64,000 bases of DNA, from assembly GCF_014648175.1 (NCBI RefSeq), contig NZ_BMQP01000050.1:1-64000 (forward strand), read 5' to 3'. Origin of the DNA: Planobispora rosea (GTDB lineage Bacteria; Actinomycetota; Actinomycetes; Streptosporangiales; Streptosporangiaceae). Under the pieces are notes generated by a model, which saw only the letters and a list, made by a program, of their open reading frames with translations, did not search any database and was not told the origin of the DNA. A program made the translations under genes and the position numbers. Shown piece after piece: positions 48,302-56,189 of this stretch (positions are counted from its first letter, which is position 1; the number at the start of each line of letters is the position of its first letter).

Positions 48302-48375
48302 TGGAGATGAGGGGATTCGAACCCCTGACCCCTTCGATGCGAACGAAGTGCGCTACCGGACTGCGCTACATCCCC
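48302..48375 (-). tRNA. tRNA-Ala (anticodon CGC), intact, integration site
   Basis: 74 nt folding as a standard cloverleaf: acceptor GGGGATG with CATCTCC (including the G3-U70 pair that marks tRNA-Ala), D arm GCGC, anticodon arm CTTCG-TTCGCAT-CGAAG with anticodon CGC, T arm AGGGG-TTCGAAT-CCCCT. The genome does not encode CCA. Its 3' 43 bases come from the element, so it is rebuilt at each integration. Confidence 0.95.
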
Positions 48376-48450
48376 AAGGCGTGAACTAGGTTAGCAAACT
48401 TCTCGGGGCACTCGCGCCATCCGGGGTCGTCTCCCTGGTCCGGCGGTTGA

Positions 48451-49098
48451 TCAGTCGCCGACCGCGCGGACCGGAGGGTCGGCGTACTGGTCGAAGATCT
48501 CGTCGCGGGCCGCGGTCAGATCGATGATCTCGGCCGCCGGGCGCTGGGCCTCCAGCTCGGCCCTGCGCCGCGCTGCCAGGCGGGCCCGCCTGGCACGTTC
48601 CGCACGGGCCTTGGCGGCGGCTCTGCGGCGTTCGGCGTCGATCCGTACGGAGACGCGCAGCACGGCCAGGTAGGCGCCCAGGAGGACCACCGACGGGACC
48701 ACGCCCCACCAGGGGATCACCTGGACGGCGGCGGTCACGGTCGAGGCCAGGACCAGCAGTGTGCACCAGAACGTCAGCCGCCTCCGCTTGGCCACGATCC
48801 TCGCGCGGCGGCGCAGCTCGGCGCGGCGGCGTTCCGCACGCCTGGCCGCGGCCGTGAACTGGGGGCCGGTCTCCGGCCCCGCCTCGGGCACGGAGGACTC
48901 GGCGGTGACGTCGAACTCCCCGGTGAGGGTGTCACCCTCGACGGGCTGGTCCGACTGGTCCGGCTGGGCGTACGGCTCGGCGAGGTCGTGAGGCTCCGGG
49001 AAAGTGGCACGGTCCCGTCTCAGCCACATGGGAACGAGGACGCACAACCACATGATGACGATGGCCAGATACAGGAAAACGCTGCTGCTCACGGCCAC
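48451..49098 (-). CDS. sepX: GlpR/SepX-like divisome membrane protein
   Basis: 215 residues. One N-terminal membrane segment (SVFLYLAIVIMWLCVLVPMW), a double Arg after it (LRRDRATF), a Pro/Asp-rich linker, a central pair of membrane segments (FWCTLLVLASTVTAAV, GVVPSVVLLGAYLAVL) and a long basic coiled coil with IIDLTAARDEIFDQYAD at the end. This matches actinobacterial GlpR/SepX, which anchors the gephyrin-like Glp at the septum. It lies in the expected cluster with glp, moaC and mogA. Confidence 0.82.
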   Translation of the reverse strand: MAVSSSVFLYLAIVIMWLCVLVPMWLRRDRATFPEPHDLAEPYAQPDQSDQPVEGDTLTGEFDVTAESSVPEAGPETGPQFTAAARRAERRRAELRRRARIVAKRRRLTFWCTLLVLASTVTAAVQVIPWWGVVPSVVLLGAYLAVLRVSVRIDAERRRAAAKARAERARRARLAARRRAELEAQRPAAEIIDLTAARDEIFDQYADPPVRAVGD

Positions 49099-49216
49099 CT
49101 CCGGGCAGCACGAAGGCGCGCGTGGTCCTCCGGCGCCCTCGATGTGCTCACGTCACGCACCGTAAGACCGCGTGTCACTATTTGACGAGCATTCGATGCG
49201 GTGTGTCGTGAGATCT

Positions 49217-49873
49217 TCAAACCTCTTCGCGGGAGGTGCCGCCGGAAGCGGCGGCCTCGCGGTCGAGGCGCCATCGGGGGAGCAGTCCTCGCGGCGCGTC
49301 TTCGATGGTGAGCGCGTAGCAGATGTGGTCGCGCCACGCGCCGTCGATGTGCAGGTGCCTTCGCCGGACGCCCTCCTCACGGAATCCGAGTTTCTCGACC
49401 ACCCGGCGGCTGGCGTGGTTCTCCGGCCGGATGTTGGCTTCGACCCGGTGCAGACCGGTGACGAAGAAGCAGTGGTCGACCGCCAGCGCCACGGCGGTCG
49501 GGATGATCCCCCGGCCCGCCAGCGCCCCGTCCACCCAGTAGCCGATCTGCGCGGACCGGGCCGAGCCCCACACGATGGCCCCCACGGTGAGCTGGCCCGC
49601 GAAGGCGCCGCCGTAGGTCACGACCCAGGGCAGGGCGAGCCCCTGCCTGGCCTCCCGGCGCAGGGAGCCCACCATCGAGATGTAGGGACCCAGGCCGCTG
49701 CGGGACAGGGGCGTCTCGGGGTTGCTCGGCTCCCAGGGACGGAGCCATGCGGCGTTGCGCAGCCGCGTCTCCCGCCAGACTCGCACGTCCCGCAGGCGCA
49801 GCGGCCGGAGTCCCACCGGGCCTTCCGCCAAGGTCACCGGCCAGCCACGAAGTCGATCCACGTCCTCAATCAT
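49217..49873 (-). CDS. GNAT acetyltransferase (RimJ/RimL-like)
   Basis: 218 residues. VGLRPLRLRDVRVWRETRLR starts the fold, with GYWVDGALAGRGIIPTAVAL as the acetyl-CoA loop and NHASRRVVEKLGFREEGVRR as the C-terminal RimJ signature. Probably acetylates a protein N-terminus or amino group. Same strand and 34 bp after mogA. Confidence 0.88.
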   Translation of the reverse strand: MIEDVDRLRGWPVTLAEGPVGLRPLRLRDVRVWRETRLRNAAWLRPWEPSNPETPLSRSGLGPYISMVGSLRREARQGLALPWVVTYGGAFAGQLTVGAIVWGSARSAQIGYWVDGALAGRGIIPTAVALAVDHCFFVTGLHRVEANIRPENHASRRVVEKLGFREEGVRRRHLHIDGAWRDHICYALTIEDAPRGLLPRWRLDREAAASGGTSREEV

Positions 49874-49906
49874 CCCCCGAAGCCGGACCGACGTGCCACG
49901 GGACCG

Positions 49907-50413
49907 TCAACGCCGATGGTCCCCGCCCCGGATCTGGTCCACGGCATGGCTGAGGACGGGGGCCAGTACGGCCATGCCGTCACGGACTCCTCCGGAGGAA
50001 CCGGGCAGATTGACGACCAACGTGTTTCCCGCCTGGCCGGCCAGTCCCCGGGAGAGGATTGAGGTCGGCACCGCGTCGCGGTTGGCCTGGCGGATGGCCT
50101 CGGCGATGCCGGGAATCTCCCGGTCGAGCACCCTGCGGGTCATCTCCGGGGTCAGGTCGGCCGGGGTGAGCCCGGTGCCGCCGGTGGTGACGATCACGTC
50201 GTACCCCTCGGCCACACCGGACCTGAGTTCCTCCTCGACGGGTTCGCCGTCGGGGACCACGCGCGGGCCGTCGACGTCGCATCCGGCCTCCGCGAGCAGC
50301 TCCGCCAGGAGCTTTCCTGACTTGTCTTCATATATTCCGGCGGACGCCCGGTTCGACGCCGTGATCACCAGAGCTCTCACACGCTCTCCCTCCGCGACTT
50401 CCACGGATGTCAC
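49907..50413 (-). CDS. mogA: MogA/MoaB family molybdenum cofactor protein
   Basis: 168 residues. RALVITASNRASAGIYEDKS, VIVTTGGTGLTPADLTPEMT and GNTLVVNLPGSSGGVRDGMA are the molybdopterin adenylyltransferase motifs. It adenylates molybdopterin for molybdate insertion by MoeA. 36 bp after moaC. Confidence 0.93.
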   Translation of the reverse strand: MTSVEVAEGERVRALVITASNRASAGIYEDKSGKLLAELLAEAGCDVDGPRVVPDGEPVEEELRSGVAEGYDVIVTTGGTGLTPADLTPEMTRRVLDREIPGIAEAIRQANRDAVPTSILSRGLAGQAGNTLVVNLPGSSGGVRDGMAVLAPVLSHAVDQIRGGDHRR

Positions 50414-50449
50414 GGCCGTACGGCTCCCGCACCGCCACGGCCCTGCCCT

Positions 50450-50920
50450 CTACGACCGGGTCCACACGCCGGTCTTGCCGCCGGTCTTCTCCTCGACCCG
50501 GACATCCGTGATCACAGCCGCGGGATCCACCGCCTTCACCATGTCGATCAGCGCGAGCGCGGCGACCGTGACCGAGGTCAGGGCCTCCATCTCCACACCG
50601 GTCCGGTCCGCGGTCTTCACCCTGGCCGTGATCTCCACGCCGTCGTCGGCCACGGTCAGTTCGACCTTCACTCCGTGCAGCGCGATCGGGTGGCACAGCG
50701 GGATCAGGTCGGGAGTGCGCTTGGCGCCCATGATCCCGGCGATCCGCGCGGTCCCGATCGCGTCCCCCTTGGGCACGTCACCCGAGCGGAGCAGGGCCAC
50801 GGCCTCGGCCGAGAGCAGTACCTTGCCCGTGGCGGTGGCCGTACGGACCGAGACGTCCTTGGCCGAGACGTCCACCATGCGCGCCGCACCGGTCTCGTCG
50901 ATGTGTGTGAAGTTGCTCAC
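50450..50920 (-). CDS. moaC: Cyclic pyranopterin monophosphate synthase
   Basis: 156 residues from GTG, VSNFTHIDETGAARMVDVSA, then RTPDLIPLCHPIALHGVKVE and GVEMEALTSVTVAALALIDM; these are MoaC active-site motifs. GGAGA precedes the GTG. Open sequence upstream is a 9-bp tandem repeat and not part of the protein. Second step of Moco synthesis. Confidence 0.93.
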   Translation of the reverse strand: MSNFTHIDETGAARMVDVSAKDVSVRTATATGKVLLSAEAVALLRSGDVPKGDAIGTARIAGIMGAKRTPDLIPLCHPIALHGVKVELTVADDGVEITARVKTADRTGVEMEALTSVTVAALALIDMVKAVDPAAVITDVRVEEKTGGKTGVWTRS

Positions 50921-50933
50921 GACGTCTCCTTCG

Positions 50934-51005
50934 CCGAACGAACCGAACGCACCGCACCAGCCGAACTCACCGCACCAGCCGAACTCACCGGACCAGCCGA
51001 GCTTT
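50934..51005. repeat. 9-bp tandem repeat between glp and moaC
   Basis: About eight 9-bp units starting CCG: CCGAACGAA, CCGAACGCA, CCGCACCAG, CCGAACTCA, CCGCACCAG, CCGAACTCA, CCGGACCAG, CCGAGCTTT. The strongest part is an 18-bp repeat of two units. It lies 14 bp before the moaC start. Confidence 0.85.
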
Positions 51006-51051
51006 CCGGGCGCGCGAGGCCGCCGCACTCGGTGATCCGCCCGGTCACAGG

Positions 51052-51096
51052 AGTCATAGGGCTCATAGGGCTCATAGGGCTCACAGGGTTCACAGG
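51052..51096. repeat. 9-bp tandem repeat at the 3' end of glp
   Basis: Units GTCATAGGG, CTCATAGGG, CTCATAGGG, CTCACAGGG, TTCACAGGG. It runs up to the glp stop codon at 51090. Confidence 0.85.
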
Positions 51097-52331
51097 GGGA
51101 TGACCTCCACGGCCGCGCCCTCGGGCAGTTCGGTGACGTCCTCGGGGACCACGATCAGGGCGTTGGCCGCGGCCAGGGCGGCGAGCTGGTGGGATCCCTG
51201 CCGGAGCACGGGGGTCACCACGCCGCCGGGACCGAGGACGCCGCGCAGGTATGACCGCTTTCCCGCAGGCGAGCGGAGCGGGGCGCCGGTCACGGCGGGC
51301 ACGGTGGGCGTCGGCTCCGCCGGCCGGCCCTGCATCTTCCGCAGCGCCGGCCGGACGAACAGCATGAACGACACGAAGGACGACACCGGGTTGCCCGGGA
51401 GTGTGAAGATCGGAACCTGGTCCTCGCCCACGACGCCGAAGCCCTGCGGCATGCCCGGCTGCATGGCCACCCGTTCGAAGCGGACCGTTCCGAGCGGGGC
51501 GAGGGCCTCCTTCACCGGTTCGTACGCGCCCATGGACACCCCGCCACTGGTGATGATCGCGTCGGCCCTCACCAGCTGGGCGTCGAGCTGGTCGATGAAG
51601 CTCCTGGCGTCGTCGGCGACGATCCCGGCCCGGTATCCCTCCCCACCCGCCTCACGGACCGCGCCGATCAGGGTGTAGCTGTTGGACTCCCAGATCTGGC
51701 CGGGGGCCAGCCGGCTGCCCGGCTCGGCCAGCTCGGCGCCGGTGGAGATCACCACGACCCGCGGGCGGGGCCGTACCAGGACCCTCCTGCGCCCGACCCC
51801 CGCCAGGATGCCGAGCTGCGCGGGACCGATCGCGGTGCCCGCCGGGAGGACCACGTCACCCGAGTGCACGTCCTCGCCCGCCGAGCGGATCGCGTTCCCC
51901 TTGGTCACGGGCCGCCCGATGGTGACCCGGGCGGTGCCGCCGTCGGTCCACTCGACCGGGACCACCGCGTCGGCTCCCGCGGGCATCGGCGCCCCGGTCA
52001 TGATCCGTACGGCCATGCCCGGGCCGAGCGCGTGCAGACGGCCGTCACCGGCCGCGACGTCGTCGATCACCGGGAGCGTCACCGGGGCGGTGCCGACGTC
52101 CTCGGCCCGTACGGCGTAGCCGTCCATGGCCGAGTTGTCGAACGGCGGCAGGGGGACCGGGGAGGTCACGTCCTCGGCCAGGGTGGTGCCCAGCGCCTGG
52201 TCCAGGTCCAGTTCGAGCGGGGCGAGCACCCGGACGGTGCGCAGGATGTCGGCGAGGTGGTCCTCGACCGGCCTCATCGGGACCACCTGGTTCACCTGAT
52301 TCGCCTGATTCGCCTGGTTCACCTGGTTCAT
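51090..52331 (-). CDS. glp: Gephyrin-like molybdotransferase Glp (MoeA family)
   Basis: 413 residues. After a short NQV/NQA repeat N-terminus, the MoeA core follows: PFDNSAMDGYAVRAEDV, the central RVVVISTGAELAEPGSRLAP loop, TSGGVSMGAYE, and FTLPGNPVSSFVSFMLFVRP. It inserts molybdate into adenylated molybdopterin. In actinobacteria it also binds FtsZ and its receptor GlpR, which is in this cluster. The ATG overlaps the galU stop by 4 bp. Confidence 0.93.
   Translation of the reverse strand: MNQVNQANQANQVNQVVPMRPVEDHLADILRTVRVLAPLELDLDQALGTTLAEDVTSPVPLPPFDNSAMDGYAVRAEDVGTAPVTLPVIDDVAAGDGRLHALGPGMAVRIMTGAPMPAGADAVVPVEWTDGGTARVTIGRPVTKGNAIRSAGEDVHSGDVVLPAGTAIGPAQLGILAGVGRRRVLVRPRPRVVVISTGAELAEPGSRLAPGQIWESNSYTLIGAVREAGGEGYRAGIVADDARSFIDQLDAQLVRADAIITSGGVSMGAYEPVKEALAPLGTVRFERVAMQPGMPQGFGVVGEDQVPIFTLPGNPVSSFVSFMLFVRPALRKMQGRPAEPTPTVPAVTGAPLRSPAGKRSYLRGVLGPGGVVTPVLRQGSHQLAALAAANALIVVPEDVTELPEGAAVEVIPL
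52283..52331. repeat. 9-bp tandem repeat in the glp start
   Basis: On the minus strand units AACCAGGTG and AATCAGGCG repeat five times and encode NQV/NQA triplets at the N-terminus of Glp. Other Glp proteins begin near the MRPVEDHL segment, so this is an added tail. Confidence 0.8.
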
Positions 52332-53227
52332 CGCGAGGCCAGGAACTCCTTCAGCCAGGGCAGGAACTCCGGCGCGAGGTCGGGACGGTCGGCGGCGAAC
52401 TGCACGACCGTGCGCAGGTAGTCGAGCTTGTTGCCGGTGTCGTAGCGGCGGCCGCGGAACAGCACGCCGTGGACCGGCCCGCCGCCGGAGACGTCGCGGG
52501 CGGCCAGGGTGCGCAGGGCATCGGTGAGCTGGATCTCGCCGCCCCGTCCCGGCGGGGTGTTCTCCAGGACCTCGAAGACGGCCGGATCGATCACGTAGCG
52601 GCCGATGATCGCCCAGTTGGACGGCGCTTCGTCGGCCGGAGGCTTCTCCACCAGGTCGGTCACCCGGACCACGTCGTCCTCGGCGGTGGGCTCGATGGCG
52701 GCGCAGCCGTACAGGGAGGCCTGCTCCCTCGGCACCTCCATGAGCGCGATGACGCTGCCGCCGTGCGTCGAGCGGACCTCGATCATCCGCTTGAGCAGCT
52801 CGTCCCGGGGATCGATCAGGTCGTCACCGAGCAGGCAGGCGAACGGGTGGCCGCCCACGTGCTGTTTGGCGCACAGGACCGCGTGGCCGAGACCGCGCGG
52901 CTCGCCCTGCCGTACGTAGTGGAGGGTCGCCAGGTCGGCGGGCTCGCGCACCTGGGACAGGCGCTCGTCGTCGCCCTTGGCCTCCAGTACGTCCTCGAGC
53001 TCGATCGCCCGGTCGAAGTGGTCCTCGATGGAACGCTTGTTCTTCCCGGTCACCATGAGCACGTCGAGCAGTCCGGCGGAGACGGCCTCCTCGACGACAT
53101 ACTGGATCGCGGGTTTGTCGACGATCGGGAGCATCTCCTTGGGCGTCGCCTTGGTCGCCGGCAGGAAGCGGGTGCCCAGACCCGCCGCGGGAACGACGGC
53201 TTTCGTCACAGGATCGAAGTCGGCCAT
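52328..53227 (-). CDS. galU: UTP-glucose-1-phosphate uridylyltransferase
   Basis: 299 residues. The nucleotide-binding motif VVPAAGLGTRFLPATKATPK, VVEEAVSAG, LLGDDLIDP and VEKPP match GalU. It makes UDP-glucose for cell-wall and storage glycans. Start MADFDPVTKAVV chosen at the first beta strand. Divergent from fthC with 24 bp between start codons. Confidence 0.93.
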   Translation of the reverse strand: MADFDPVTKAVVPAAGLGTRFLPATKATPKEMLPIVDKPAIQYVVEEAVSAGLLDVLMVTGKNKRSIEDHFDRAIELEDVLEAKGDDERLSQVREPADLATLHYVRQGEPRGLGHAVLCAKQHVGGHPFACLLGDDLIDPRDELLKRMIEVRSTHGGSVIALMEVPREQASLYGCAAIEPTAEDDVVRVTDLVEKPPADEAPSNWAIIGRYVIDPAVFEVLENTPPGRGGEIQLTDALRTLAARDVSGGGPVHGVLFRGRRYDTGNKLDYLRTVVQFAADRPDLAPEFLPWLKEFLASR

Positions 53228-53251
53228 GTTCGAACCATAACGGAGGGACCT

Positions 53252-53839
53252 GTGGACAAGGTGAAGCTGCGCTCCACGATCGCCGCAGCGCGCGCCGCGA
53301 TCGCGGAGGAGGAACGGCACGCGGCTTCCATCCGGATCAGGGATTCCCTGCTGGACCGGCCCTGGGTGCAGATGGCCGGGCTGGTGGCCTGCTACTGGTC
53401 GATCGGGACCGAACCCGCCACGCACGGCCTGGTCTTCGCGCTGTGGAAGCACGGCGCGACGGTGATGCTCCCGGTGCTGCGCCCGGACAACGATCTCGAC
53501 TGGGCGGTGTACGACGGGCCCGGCACACTCGCCCCCGGCCGCTTCGGGATCATGGAGCCGGTCGACACCCGGCGCGGCGTCGACGCGATCAGGACCGCGG
53601 CGCTGGTGATCGTTCCCGCGCTGGCGGTCGACCGGTCCACGGGCGTACGGCTCGGCAGGGGCGGCGGGTCCTACGACCGCGCCCTGGCACGGGTGGGCCC
53701 GAACGTGCCGACGGTCGCGCTGCTCCACGAGGGCGAGCTGCTCGACGGGGTGCCCGGCGAGCCCCACGACCAGCCGGTCCGCTACGCCGCGTCACCCGGC
53801 GGTATCGTCCGGGTCGGAGCGGCGCGAACCGCGGGGTAG
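53252..53839 (+). CDS. fthC: 5-formyltetrahydrofolate cyclo-ligase
   Basis: 195 residues from GTG. Start MDKVKLRSTIAAARAAIAEE, then VACYWSIGTEPATH, VMLPVLRPDNDLDW and the ATP-binding RLGRGGGSYDRALA motif. Converts 5-formyl-THF to 5,10-methenyl-THF. GGAGGG precedes the start. Confidence 0.92.
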   Translation: MDKVKLRSTIAAARAAIAEEERHAASIRIRDSLLDRPWVQMAGLVACYWSIGTEPATHGLVFALWKHGATVMLPVLRPDNDLDWAVYDGPGTLAPGRFGIMEPVDTRRGVDAIRTAALVIVPALAVDRSTGVRLGRGGGSYDRALARVGPNVPTVALLHEGELLDGVPGEPHDQPVRYAASPGGIVRVGAARTAG

Positions 53840-54021
53840 GACACAATGGTCCCGGAGCAGGACAGAGACCGGGGCGCGCCCTCCGCTCCCTGAGGTGGGA
53901 ACGGCTCCTCACACTGCCCACTCGGGGCCCTCCCCGTCCGGGGTGGGCCGCGGACGAGTCCTGCCCGTTTCAGGCATTGGAAGACGAGCGAGAAAGCGAT
54001 TCCCGCGTTGAACGAGCCCGG

Positions 54022-54066
54022 CAGTTCTCTCGCTTCTCTGGCTTCTCTGGTTTCTCTGGCTTCTCT
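54022..54066. repeat. 9-bp tandem repeat before the CPA1 antiporter
   Basis: Five units TTCTCTCGC, TTCTCTGGC, TTCTCTGGT, TTCTCTGGC, TTCTCTCGC end 11 bp before the antiporter ATG and displace the normal ribosome-binding site position. Confidence 0.85.
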
Positions 54067-54078
54067 CGCTCGGCCTCG

Positions 54079-55584
54079 ATGAACTGGAACGTCTGGCTTC
54101 TTCTCGGCGCGGGGATCCTCATCGCCGCCGTCGTCGCGGTCCGTGTCGCCCACTGGAGCGGGCTCCCCAGCCTGCTCATCTTCCTCGGCTTCGGACTGAT
54201 CATCGGCGAGTCCGGCTTCGGGATCCAGTTCGACGACGCCCAGATCGCCCAGCAGCTGGGCCTGATCGCGTTGGCGATCATTCTGGCCGAGGGTGGTCTG
54301 ACCACCACCTGGAGCCACGTCAGGGGTTCCATCCCCACCGCGGTGGTGCTGGCCACCGCGGGCGTCGGGGTGAGCATCGCCGCCGTCGCGGTGCCGGTGC
54401 ACTTCCTGCTCGGCATGGACTGGCGGATCGCGCTCCTGCTCGGCGCGATCCTCGCCTCCACCGACGCGGCGGCCGTCTTCTCCGTCCTGCGCCGCCTGCC
54501 CCTGCCGAGGCGGCTGTCGGGAATCCTGGAGGCCGAGTCCGGCTTCAACGACGCTCCCGTCGTCATCGCCGTGATGATGCTGAGCACGGGCTCCTCGCCC
54601 AGCATCTGGAGCGCTCTCGCCGAGGTCGTCATCGAACTGGCGATCGGCGGGGGTGTCGGCCTCGTGGTGGGCCAGCTCGGTGTCTACGCGCTGCGCCGCG
54701 TCGCGCTCCCGGCCTCGGGCCTGTACCCGATCGCGGTCCTCGCGCTCGCCTTCGTCGCCTACGCCGGGACCGTCCAGCTGCACGGCAGCGGTTTCCTCGC
54801 GGTCTATCTCGCGGCGCTGGTCATGGGCAACTCCCGGATGCCGCACCGCGCCGCCAGCCGGAGCTTCACCGAGGGCCTCGCCTGGCTGGCCCAGATCGGG
54901 CTGTTCGTCATGCTCGGGTTGCTGGCCAGTCCCTCGAAGATGCCGGCGGCGGTCGTTCCCGGCCTGGTCACCGGCCTGATCCTGGTCGCGGTCGCCCGGC
55001 CCCTGTCCATCATGGTCTCCGCCCTTCTCGTACGGCTGACGCGCGTCGACCGGCTGGACTGGCGGGAGCAGGCGTTCCTGTCGTGGGCCGGGCTGCGCGG
55101 CGCCGTACCCATCGTCCTGGCCACCATCCCCTGGGCGGCCACCTCGATCGACGACGCCACCGCCAGGTTCGTGTTCGACCAGGTCTTCGTCATCGTGGTC
55201 GTCTACACCCTGCTGCAGGGGCCCACGCTCCCATGGGTGGCGCGGCTCCTCGGGGTGGCCGTCCCCGACCAGGCACGTGACCTGGAGGTGGAGTCGGCGC
55301 CGCTGGAGGAGCTCAAAGCCGACCTGCTGCAGATCAAGGTGCCGCCGTCGTCCCGGCTGCACGGCGTGGAGATCTTCGAGCTCCGGTTGCCCAGCGACGC
55401 CCAGGTCACGCTCATCGTGCGGGACGGCAGGACGTTCGTTCCCTCGGACACGACCAGGATCAGGACCGACGACCAGCTCCTCGTGGTGGCGACCGCGGCC
55501 TGCAGGGAGACCGTCGAGCGGCGGATGCGCGCCATCAGCCGCCGGGGAAAGCTCGCCGGCTGGTTCGGCGAGCGCGGTGCCTGA
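54079..55584 (+). CDS. CPA1-family cation/proton antiporter with TrkA-C domain
   Basis: 501 residues, about 12 membrane segments. VRVAHWSGLPSLLIFLGFGL, ILASTDAAAVFSVLRRLPLP, ESGFNDAPVVIAVMMLSTGS (the conserved Asp pair region) and SWAGLRGAVPIVLATIP are NhaP2/CvrA-like. A C-terminal cytosolic TrkA-C-like domain (about residues 415-480) fits K+/H+ antiporters. ATG at 54079 has no clear ribosome site because the 9-bp repeat lies there. Confidence 0.9.
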   Translation: MNWNVWLLLGAGILIAAVVAVRVAHWSGLPSLLIFLGFGLIIGESGFGIQFDDAQIAQQLGLIALAIILAEGGLTTTWSHVRGSIPTAVVLATAGVGVSIAAVAVPVHFLLGMDWRIALLLGAILASTDAAAVFSVLRRLPLPRRLSGILEAESGFNDAPVVIAVMMLSTGSSPSIWSALAEVVIELAIGGGVGLVVGQLGVYALRRVALPASGLYPIAVLALAFVAYAGTVQLHGSGFLAVYLAALVMGNSRMPHRAASRSFTEGLAWLAQIGLFVMLGLLASPSKMPAAVVPGLVTGLILVAVARPLSIMVSALLVRLTRVDRLDWREQAFLSWAGLRGAVPIVLATIPWAATSIDDATARFVFDQVFVIVVVYTLLQGPTLPWVARLLGVAVPDQARDLEVESAPLEELKADLLQIKVPPSSRLHGVEIFELRLPSDAQVTLIVRDGRTFVPSDTTRIRTDDQLLVVATAACRETVERRMRAISRRGKLAGWFGERGA

Positions 55585-55838
55585 TCTTCCCGGGCACCAT
55601 TCCTGATCTTCCTGAGCGCGATGTCCGCTCTTCCCGGGCGCAGCGCCTGATCTTCCAGGATCCCGGCTCGGTCCCGGCCTTTTGGGACGCCTCTATCCTC
55701 CGACGAGGTGACGCCCGGCTCCTGATGGCCTGACCGGAATGTGATAGCTCCGACTCGCGTTTATGCTAGTCGACGCCTTACCATTAGCAGTCGAGCCGTT
55801 CGAGTGCCAATTGGCGCGGACCCCATGAGGAGGAGAGC

Positions 55839-56135
55839 GTGCCCACCTACCAGTACGCCTGCACCGCCTGTGACAACCAGTTCGAGATCGTTCAGAAGTT
55901 CACGGACGACGCGCTCACCGTGTGCCCGAGTTGCCAGGGTGAGCTCCGCAAGGTGTTCTCCGCGGTCGGCATTGTCTTCAAGGGCTCCGGTTTCTACCGG
56001 ACCGACAGCCGGTCGTCGAGCTCGTCCACGGTGAGCTCCTCGTCGTCTTCGACGTCCTCGTCCTCCTCGTCGGCGTCGACGGAGTCCAAGCCCGCCGCGA
56101 CGCCCGCTCCGGCCCCCGCGGCCGCCGCCTCCTGA
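55839..56135 (+). CDS. FmdB family zinc-ribbon protein
   Basis: 98 residues from GTG. MPTYQYACTACDNQFEIVQK, then VCPSCQGELRKVFSAVGIVF and GSGFYRTDSR form the FmdB zinc ribbon (CxxC...CxxC). A Ser- and Ala/Pro-rich tail of about 40 residues follows. GAGGAG precedes the start. Role in the cell unclear. Confidence 0.93.
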   Translation: MPTYQYACTACDNQFEIVQKFTDDALTVCPSCQGELRKVFSAVGIVFKGSGFYRTDSRSSSSSTVSSSSSSTSSSSSSASTESKPAATPAPAPAAAAS

Positions 56136-56189
56136 CGGCGGGCCTCCGCCTCCCAGGGTCCGTTCGGTCCGACCCCGGTCCTCCCGGGG

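Noticed and set aside
53782-55362. A 526-codon minus-strand open frame
   Set aside because: Antisense to the CPA1 antiporter, with no ribosome site and low-complexity charged sequence.
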